NCBI GenBank assembly: GCA_021200775.1
Contig: JAJQGB010000003.1
Location: forward strand, 1-54,515
Direction of reading: 5' to 3'
Source: Oscillospiraceae bacterium
GTDB taxonomy: Bacteria > Bacillota > Clostridia > Oscillospirales > Ruminococcaceae
DNA length: 54,515 nucleotides
Within the stretch, counting starts at the first letter, position 1; each line of letters opens with the position of its first letter. Shown piece after piece: positions 49,177-54,515 of this stretch. Made by a program: the position numbers and the translations under genes. The notes beneath the pieces are model-generated. The model ran no database searches and was not told the DNA's origin. It saw only the letters and a program-made list of their open reading frames with translations.

Positions 49177-51027
49177 CTATTGCAGTTGGTCGATGAACTT
49201 TTCTTTTACTTCAGCCGCCTTTTCGGGGCTGATTTTCATTACTGCCGCTATGTCTTCTATTGTCGCCGACTTTAACTGTTGCTTGGTTTTGAATTCGTTA
49301 AGTAAAGCCTGCGCCTTCTTCTCGCCGATGCCGTAGATTTTCGTGAGTTCCGTCTCATGAGTGTGGGTTGAGCGCTTCTGCTTCTGGAAGGTGATAGTGT
49401 AACGGTGCACCTCGTCCTGAAGCTTTGTTAAGAGTGCGAATACTGACCGTGACTTTGAAATCTGGATTTCGCTTCCGTCAGCCGTGACGACAGCACGTGT
49501 GTGGTGCTTGTTGTCCTTGACGAGTCCGAATAATGGTATGTCCAGTCCGTATTCTTCCAGTAACGGCAGAACCGCTGAAACGTGCCCTTTTCCGCCATCG
49601 AGGAAGATGACATCAGGCAAACGCTTGAAGCCTTCGTCTTTGCAGTCAGGGTTTAAGTAGTTTTCAAGCCGTCTTGAAATGACTTCACGCATACTGGCGT
49701 AGTCGTTCTGCTCCACGACCGTTTTTATGTTGAATTTCTTGTAATACTTCTTTGCGAACCGGCACTTGTCCATAACGACCATTCCGGCAACCATGTCGGT
49801 GGAGCCGAGGTTTGAAATGTCGTAGCACTCAATGTAGTTCGGCGTTTTCGTGAGCCCGAGAAGCTCTCCGAGCTCTTCCAAAACCGCAACTTCTTTTCCG
49901 GTTCTGCCGATTCTGACGGAAAGCTGTTCGACGGCGTTCTTTTCGGCGAGGTCGAGTAACCCTTTCATCTCGCCACGCTTCGGGTTCGCAATGCTTACAG
50001 CGTGCCCCGACTTTTCGGCGAGAAATCGCCTTATGTTGTCTGATTCTCTTAACTCTTCGTCGATGTAAATCTCACGTGGAATCTTGACCGCCCGGTCGTA
50101 GTACTGAATCAAAAACTCTTCCCGGGTGGAAATGTCATCTGTCGTCTCGCCCAATATGAAATCCTGCTTGTCATAGAGCCTTCCCACACGGTAGTTGAGC
50201 ACGGAAATGCAGGTGATACCGCCGTTTTTGGCGAGTGCAAAGATGTCTGTGTCGGGCATGTTCTCTTCAAAAATCTTCTGGGTGTCGGCGGAACGGTTGA
50301 TGGCGGCGATTCTGTCACGGATGACTGCCGCCTTCTCAAATTCGAGGTTTTCGGAAAGCCGGTTCATCTCTTCCGTCAGCTCTTCGACAGATTGCTTGCT
50401 TCCACTTTTAATATAGTCGACCGCCTGGTTGATAATTTCGGCGTAGTCTTCTTTCGAGAAGCAACCCCGACAGAGCCCGATGCACCGTTTAATCTGGAAG
50501 TTGAGGCAGGGTCTTTCTTTTCCAAAGTCTCTCGGAAAGACTTTTTTGCAGGTGGGGAGCATGAAAACCCGGTTGACTTCTTCGACAGCCTGACTCGAAG
50601 TGAATCCGCTTGTGTAGGGACCGATGAATGTGCCGGGACCCTTTTTCTGCATCTCCCGGGTGATTCGTGGGTACTCCTCATCAGAAATTCTGATGTAGGA
50701 ATAGCCCTTGTCGTCCTTCAAGAGAATATTATATTTCGGCTTGTGCTGTTTTATAAGGGACGCTTCGAGGACAAGAGCCTCATAGTCGGAGGAAGTGCAG
50801 ATGAAGTCATAATCCCAGACGTTCGAGACCATCTTTGCAACTTTTGGCAGGTGGTCGTTGTCGTGAAAATAGGTCGAAACCCGGTTTCTTAGATTCTTCG
50901 CCTTGCCGATATAGATGATGGTGCCGGCATGGTTTTTCATGATGTAGCACCCGGGCGAAGTGGTTAAGGCACGGGTCTTCTCCCTGAGGTATTCAAGCCG
51001 CGGGTTGTCCTCTGTTGTCACACGCAT
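49177..51027 (-). CDS. uvrC: excinuclease ABC subunit C
   Basis: The 616-residue protein has the GIY-YIG nuclease domain (GCYIMKNHAGTIIYIGKAKNLRNRV) and a Cys-rich region (CLNFQIKRCIGLCRGC). A UVR motif (LEFEKAAVIRDRI), the RNase H-like C-terminal nuclease (CYDISNLGSTDMVAGMV, FLDGGKGHVSAVL), and helix-hairpin-helix motifs at the end follow. It makes both incisions in nucleotide excision repair. The start at 51027 is followed by a normal N-terminus. Confidence 0.97.
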   Translation of the reverse strand: MRVTTEDNPRLEYLREKTRALTTSPGCYIMKNHAGTIIYIGKAKNLRNRVSTYFHDNDHLPKVAKMVSNVWDYDFICTSSDYEALVLEASLIKQHKPKYNILLKDDKGYSYIRISDEEYPRITREMQKKGPGTFIGPYTSGFTSSQAVEEVNRVFMLPTCKKVFPRDFGKERPCLNFQIKRCIGLCRGCFSKEDYAEIINQAVDYIKSGSKQSVEELTEEMNRLSENLEFEKAAVIRDRIAAINRSADTQKIFEENMPDTDIFALAKNGGITCISVLNYRVGRLYDKQDFILGETTDDISTREEFLIQYYDRAVKIPREIYIDEELRESDNIRRFLAEKSGHAVSIANPKRGEMKGLLDLAEKNAVEQLSVRIGRTGKEVAVLEELGELLGLTKTPNYIECYDISNLGSTDMVAGMVVMDKCRFAKKYYKKFNIKTVVEQNDYASMREVISRRLENYLNPDCKDEGFKRLPDVIFLDGGKGHVSAVLPLLEEYGLDIPLFGLVKDNKHHTRAVVTADGSEIQISKSRSVFALLTKLQDEVHRYTITFQKQKRSTHTHETELTKIYGIGEKKAQALLNEFKTKQQLKSATIEDIAAVMKISPEKAAEVKEKFIDQLQ

Positions 51028-51054
51028 ATGACTTCACTGTTTCTCCTTACGAAA

Positions 51055-51540
51055 TCATTGATCAAAATAGTTCTCAATCCTGATAGTCTTGATTCTCTGA
51101 GGAACTACCGGTCGGTCGTTGACGTCCGTCTTGACGGAGGCAATCTCGTCGACAACGTCCATTCCCTCAACAACATTTCCGAAAGCCGCATAGGAGCCGT
51201 CGAGATAGAGAGAATCCTTGTGGACGATGAAAAACTGCGACGAAGCCGAGTTCGGATCCTGAGCCCTTGCCATCGAGATGGTTCCTCTTTTGTGCTTCAG
51301 AGTGTTGTTGACGCCGTTAAGCCGGAACTCGCCGCGGATATTTTCGTCAGAACCGCCCATACCGGTGCCTGTCGGGTCGCCGCCCTGAATCATAAAGTTT
51401 TTGATAACCCTGTGGAAGATAAGCCCATCATAGAAGTGCTCGTTTACAAGCTTCTCGAAGTTCTTGACCGTCAGAGGCGCCTCCTTCGGGCAAAGCTCAA
51501 TCTTGATTTTCCCACCGTTTTCCATTTCAATTACTACCAT
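51055..51540 (-). CDS. ppiB: peptidyl-prolyl cis-trans isomerase, cyclophilin type
   Basis: The 161-residue protein is a cytoplasmic cyclophilin: IKIELCPKEAPLTVKNF, the active-site GLIFHRVIKNFMIQGGDP, TGMGGSDENIRGEF and NSASSQFFIVH. It speeds proline isomerisation in folding. It has no signal peptide. It is the first gene of the ppiB-uvrC run. Confidence 0.95.
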   Translation of the reverse strand: MVVIEMENGGKIKIELCPKEAPLTVKNFEKLVNEHFYDGLIFHRVIKNFMIQGGDPTGTGMGGSDENIRGEFRLNGVNNTLKHKRGTISMARAQDPNSASSQFFIVHKDSLYLDGSYAAFGNVVEGMDVVDEIASVKTDVNDRPVVPQRIKTIRIENYFDQ

Positions 51541-51582
51541 AATTATCGTCTCCTTTAGTACAAAGTTTGCATAATGCAGTCA

Positions 51583-51629
51583 TAGACTCCCCTGAAAGGG
51601 GAGGTGGTGCGAAGCGCCGGAGGGGTTTC
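51583..51629. repeat. palindromic repeat, copy 7 (half element)
   Basis: GACTCCCC-TGAAA-GGGGAGG, then GTGC-GAA-GCGC and GGAGGGGTT, ending two bases before the stop codon of the lipoprotein gene. Unlike most copies it lies between two genes of the same strand. Confidence 0.82.
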
Positions 51630-51631
51630 CG

Positions 51632-52477
51632 CTAAAACTCGCTCGCTTCCGTCTCCGTAAGCCCGCTTGGAATAGTCATATCCATTCCGCTTGTATCGCT
51701 TTCGGCAATCTCGAAAGAATACCTCGTGAACGAGCCAGAGTCGGGATTTTTGTCAACGACGGTGAAAGTGCCGTCTGTATAGAACGTCCAGGTGGACGTT
51801 AAAGTGCTTCCGTGGGACAGGACGGTGTACTCTTCAATCACGCAGTCGCTTTCCTCACTTGTCGAAACGAGAGTGTAGTACTCTTTGCTGTAGCCGAACT
51901 CGATTTCCGAAGCGGTCGAAGTTCTTGCGTAGGAGTAATAGGTGTACGCATCCAAATCAATAACCGTGACAGTGTCAGCCGTCATGACTATTTTCTGAGA
52001 ATTGTTGATATAAACTTTATTGACGCCACTGATATAGTATTCCCGTTCATAGAGGACAACCGTCTCGCCGTCGTAGGAAACCGCTTCGGTAAGCTTTGCA
52101 TGGACGGATGTCGAGTTAAGAAGCGTCAGATAGTCCATCGCAATAGTGTCGGGAATGTAAGTTACTTCTTCCCCGTCGTCAATCTCGACCGAATCTTCGT
52201 CGTCGGTGGTGACTTCGCTCGGCGATTCGTCTTCGGCAGTTGTCACTTCGGGGGTCTCTTCAGAAGTTTCAGTCTCAGAAACTGTGTCCGCTTCCGTATA
52301 TTCTACAGAAGTGACGGCTTCGGCATCACTGTCGGCTGAAGCTGTGACGACATTGTCCGGGATTCCGTTATAGGACGTGGTGGCATCGCTCTGGGTGCTC
52401 TCTTCTTCGGCATTGCCGCATGAGCACATAGTTATCAGCATACAAAAAGCCATTAAGACCGCAAGTGTTCTCTTCAT
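51632..52477 (-). CDS. lipoprotein with acidic Thr/Ser linker, unknown function
   Basis: The 281-residue protein has a lipoprotein-type signal (MKRTLAVLMAFCMLITMCSC). A low-complexity Ser/Thr/Glu/Asp linker spans about residues 22-110 (TVSETETSEETPEVTTAEDE). A beta-rich C-terminal domain of about 165 residues follows, with many Tyr and repeated strands (VVLYEREYYISGVNKVYI, STWTFYTDGTFTVVDKN). The domain could be LolA- or LppX-like in shape, but no family is claimed. AAAGGA eight bases before 52477 sets the start. It has its own promoter and is divergent from spoVAD. Confidence 0.75.
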   Translation of the reverse strand: MKRTLAVLMAFCMLITMCSCGNAEEESTQSDATTSYNGIPDNVVTASADSDAEAVTSVEYTEADTVSETETSEETPEVTTAEDESPSEVTTDDEDSVEIDDGEEVTYIPDTIAMDYLTLLNSTSVHAKLTEAVSYDGETVVLYEREYYISGVNKVYINNSQKIVMTADTVTVIDLDAYTYYSYARTSTASEIEFGYSKEYYTLVSTSEESDCVIEEYTVLSHGSTLTSTWTFYTDGTFTVVDKNPDSGSFTRYSFEIAESDTSGMDMTIPSGLTETEASEF

Positions 52478-52529
52478 AAAAACCGTCCTTTCCGGCGGAG
52501 CCTGTCTTTCTACAGAAAATACCAAGCTT

Positions 52530-52558
52530 ATTATATCACAGTCTTCCCAATAATTCAA
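52530..52558 (-). promoter_or_regulatory. sigma-A promoter of the lipoprotein gene
   Basis: On the minus strand, TTGAAT (52558-52553) and TATAAT (52535-52530) have a 17-base spacer. Confidence 0.7.
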
Positions 52559-52576
52559 GCTTTCATATTTCAAAAC

Positions 52577-52605
52577 GCATAAATTAAACTGTTCTTGGAA
52601 AAATA
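52577..52605 (+). promoter_or_regulatory. candidate sigma-G promoter of spoVAD
   Basis: GCATA (52577-52581), 17 bases, AAAAATA (52599-52605), ending 29 bases before the ATG. It has the same layout as the candidate promoters of gerAA and DUF421. The spoVA operon is a known sigma-G target. Confidence 0.45.
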
Positions 52606-52634
52606 GAAGCAAATAAAGCAGGGGAGTTGGATTT

Positions 52635-53654
52635 ATGTCACAAAGACTGGGTCAGGCAACAATAATGATGGACAATGCGGTTTCGATAAAGAGCTGGGCG
52701 TCGGTCGTCGGCAAGAAGGAGGGCGAAGGACCCTTCGGCGACTGCTTCGATTATGTCGATAAGGACGACCGCTTCGGTCAGGAGAGCTTCGAGAAGGCGG
52801 AAAGCGCAATGCAGGGTCTTGCCGTGCAGACGGCGCTTGAAAAGTGCCAGTTGAATCCGGACGACCTGTCGTTCATGTTCGGCGGAGACCTCCTGAATCA
52901 GTGCATCGGCACCAGCTTCGGAATATCCGATTTCAATGTGCCATTCTTAGGAATCTACGGCGCCTGCTCCACCATCGCTGAGGGCATACTTCTAGCCGCA
53001 CTGACGGTCGATTCGGGTGCTGGGGACATAGTTGCGGCGGTGACTTCCTCCCACTTCTGCACGGCAGAAAGGCAGTATCGCTTCCCACTCGAATACGGCG
53101 GACAGCGCACTCCGACATCCCAGTGGACGGCGACCGCTTCGGGAGCAGTGATTTTGGATAGAAGCAACGCCTCGCCGTTCGTCCGGGCAGTCACCATTGG
53201 AAAGATTGAAGATAAAGGCATAAAAGATGCAAACAACATGGGTGCCGCAATGGCTCCTGCGGCGTACTCCACGATAAAGCAGTTCCTTTCGGACACGAAA
53301 AAATCGCCTCTTGATTTCGACCATATCGTCACCGGCGACCTGGGAAGCGTGGGCTCCCGTATTCTTATAGAACTGTTGCATAGAGACGGCATAGAGATTG
53401 CGGACAAGCATTTAGATTGCGGATGTATGCTCTTCGACCCGGAGAACCAGGACGTTCACGCTGGCGGCTCAGGCTGTGGTTGCTCGGCAAGTATTCTTGC
53501 GGGGCACTTTCTCCCGGAACTCCGGTCCGGCAGGCTCAAAAACATTCTCTTTGCCGCAACGGGAGCGCTTCTCTCAACCACTTCGAGCCAGCAGGGAATG
53601 ACAATTCCGGGAATCTCGCACCTAATCTGGCTTTCAAGCGAAATCGGGCTTTAA
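52635..53654 (+). CDS. spoVAD: stage V sporulation protein AD
   Basis: The 339-residue protein is SpoVAD, a thiolase-fold protein: DNAVSIKSWASVVGKKEGEGP, LGIYGACSTIAEG, SSHFCTAERQYRFPLEYGGQR, and AGGSGCGCSA. It binds dipicolinic acid and helps load it into the forespore. In most spore formers spoVAC precedes it; here the gene upstream is a lipoprotein on the other strand, so spoVAC is not at the usual place. GGGGAG precedes the start. Confidence 0.96.
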   Translation: MSQRLGQATIMMDNAVSIKSWASVVGKKEGEGPFGDCFDYVDKDDRFGQESFEKAESAMQGLAVQTALEKCQLNPDDLSFMFGGDLLNQCIGTSFGISDFNVPFLGIYGACSTIAEGILLAALTVDSGAGDIVAAVTSSHFCTAERQYRFPLEYGGQRTPTSQWTATASGAVILDRSNASPFVRAVTIGKIEDKGIKDANNMGAAMAPAAYSTIKQFLSDTKKSPLDFDHIVTGDLGSVGSRILIELLHRDGIEIADKHLDCGCMLFDPENQDVHAGGSGCGCSASILAGHFLPELRSGRLKNILFAATGALLSTTSSQQGMTIPGISHLIWLSSEIGL

Positions 53655-53666
53655 GGAGGAATCACA

Positions 53667-54023
53667 ATGCAGTATTTATGGGCATTTTTAGTCGGAGGAA
53701 TCATCTGCGCCATCGGTCAGCTTCTCATCGACTTCACGAAACTGACTCCCGCAAGAATCCTGACACTCTATGTCGTGGCGGGAGTGATACTCAGTGGCGT
53801 TGGAATCTATCAGTACCTCGCCGACTTTGCCGGAGCCGGCGCCACGGTGCCACTAACCGGCTTCGGAAATTCGATAGCCAAAGGAATCCGTGAAGCCGTC
53901 GACGAAAAAGGCTTCTTAGGAGTCTTCACCGGAGGACTCACCGCCTGTTCCGGAGGAATAACGGCGGCAATGGTCTTCTCCCTCCTGGCGGCACTTATTT
54001 TCAAACCGAAGGCGAAGAGTTAA
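53667..54023 (+). CDS. spoVAE: stage V sporulation protein AE
   Basis: The 118-residue membrane protein has four hydrophobic segments and the SpoVAE (AEb) pattern: FLVGGIICAIGQLLIDFTKLTPAR-type start, PLTGFGNSIAKG, and VFTGGLTACSGGITAA. It is part of the SpoVA channel for dipicolinic acid. It follows spoVAD by 12 bases with GGAGG before the ATG, and a strong terminator follows. Confidence 0.95.
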   Translation: MQYLWAFLVGGIICAIGQLLIDFTKLTPARILTLYVVAGVILSGVGIYQYLADFAGAGATVPLTGFGNSIAKGIREAVDEKGFLGVFTGGLTACSGGITAAMVFSLLAALIFKPKAKS

Positions 54024-54027
54024 AATC

Positions 54028-54056
54028 CAGCGCAGAGTGAAATCTGCGCTGTTTTT
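54028..54056 (+). terminator. terminator of spoVAD-spoVAE
   Basis: CAGCGCAGA (54028-54036) pairs with TCTGCGCTG (54043-54051), loop GTGAAA, followed by TTTTT. Confidence 0.9.
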
Positions 54057-54068
54057 ATAATGCAACCC

Positions 54069-54097
54069 TTGATTTATGCCTTACTTTGTGCTATAAT
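54069..54097 (+). promoter_or_regulatory. sigma-A promoter of the Rpn-like gene
   Basis: TTGATT (54069-54074) and TATAAT (54092-54097) have a 17-base spacer, about 30 bases before the ATG. Confidence 0.75.
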
Positions 54098-54127
54098 AAA
54101 ATCACAACAGGAGAACGGGGCGATGAG

Positions 54128-54515
54128 ATGGGCGATTATTCAGAAGTAATACGAAAAGGCGCAGAGGAAATTCTGAAACAGAATCTGTTTAGCGACACGC
54201 TTGCTTCGATTGCGCTGGAAGATATCGGCGCTTGCCAGCACGTTGTCCGCACGATTCTCGGCAGGGACGATATAGAAATTATCAGCGTAAAAGGACAGTA
54301 TCGCCTGCTGAACATCACATCGAAAGACACTATTTTAGACGCCTATGCGCAGGACAGCACAGGTCGGAAGATAAACATCGAAATCCAGCGCAGAGACACA
54401 GTCGACCATGCAAGGCGCATAAGATACTATGGTTCGATGATTGATAAGAGTATTCTCGATAAGGGAGCTTATTATGACGAGTTGCCGGATGTGTATATTA
54501 TATACATCAGCGAGA
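54128..54515 (+). CDS. Rpn family PD-(D/E)XK nuclease/putative transposase (partial, cut by window end)
   Basis: The first 129 residues are present. DTILDAYAQDSTGRKINIEIQ gives the PD-(D/E)XK core (Asp in LDAYA, Glu-x-Gln in IEIQ), after an N-terminal helical part with DIGACQHVVRTILG. This fits the Rpn/PDDEXK_2 family, recombination-promoting nucleases often annotated as transposases and found in many copies in Clostridia. ATG 54128 is used: an overlapping ATG at 54123 stops after eight codons. The C-terminal part lies beyond the window. Confidence 0.82.
   Translation, partial: MGDYSEVIRKGAEEILKQNLFSDTLASIALEDIGACQHVVRTILGRDDIEIISVKGQYRLLNITSKDTILDAYAQDSTGRKINIEIQRRDTVDHARRIRYYGSMIDKSILDKGAYYDELPDVYIIYISE

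Overview
This looks like a chromosomal segment of a spore-forming Firmicute of class Clostridia, most likely an Oscillospirales/Ruminococcaceae-type gut or rumen anaerobe. The evidence is the sporulation genes (sigK, gerA operon, spoVAD-spoVAE, DUF421/DUF4363), anti-oxygen rubredoxin/flavodiiron genes, Shine-Dalgarno sequences resembling AGAAAGGAGG, many TTGACA-N17-TATAAT promoters, NPxTG-type and lipoprotein surface proteins, and the dgt-dnaG-rpoD cluster. Taxonomy is inference; no rRNA or tRNA gene is visible.

Layout. 1-1.8 kb: a mobile-element scar (tnpV and the N-terminal stub of a large serine recombinase), then a SWIM-finger protein and a GNAT acetyltransferase. 1.9-5 kb: sigK, alpha/beta hydrolase, inositol-phosphatase family protein, SDR. 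5-7.5 kb, minus strand: rubredoxin, flavodiiron protein and the decayed remains of a flavin reductase-rubredoxin gene, next to nrdR. 7.6-11.8 kb: divergent spore genes (DUF421-DUF4363 and gerAA-gerAB-short gerAC). 11.9-13.9 kb: asp23-fakA. 14.2-19.6 kb: heterodimeric ABC exporter, DUF4830 protein, frameshifted HAD hydrolase, rsuA-type pseudouridine synthase. 19.8-25.2 kb: sugar ABC ATPase, SGNH esterase lipoprotein, proC, beta-helix surface protein. 25.4-28 kb: tatD, ACT-domain protein, homoserine dehydrogenase. 28.1-31.1 kb, minus: atypical response regulator, acidic coiled-coil membrane protein, HtrA protease. 31.4-33.5 kb: CIRCE-controlled groES-groEL. 33.6-37.3 kb: two tandem CBM9-like membrane-anchored surface proteins with matching operator-promoter architecture. 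37.5-39 kb: MATE exporter with a leader terminator. 39-44.2 kb, minus: dgt-dnaG-rpoD, yigZ, rpmE. 44.2-46.6 kb: lysC and a two-repeat lipoprotein. 46.8-51.5 kb, minus: ppiB-uvrC-TIM barrel-rsmD-coaD-coiled-coil operon. 51.6-54 kb: lipoprotein, then spoVAD-spoVAE. The window ends inside an Rpn-type PD-(D/E)XK protein.

The most unusual points are: (1) the tandem CBM9-like proteins, each with a TGTGCA-N3-TGCACA palindrome exactly 63 nt upstream of its -10 box and a weaker second site 32 nt further downstream; (2) a family of large palindromic repeats (four full and three half copies), mostly at gene ends, whose flanking hairpins change sequence between copies but keep their pairing; (3) an OmpR-family regulator whose phospho-acceptor Asp is Glu, in an operon with an acidic tail-anchored protein and HtrA; (4) three spore-gene promoters sharing G(A/C/G)ATA-N17-AAAA(A/C)TA; (5) several genes caught in decay (hrb, a HAD hydrolase, a recombinase) and a GerAC that has only its N-terminal domain.
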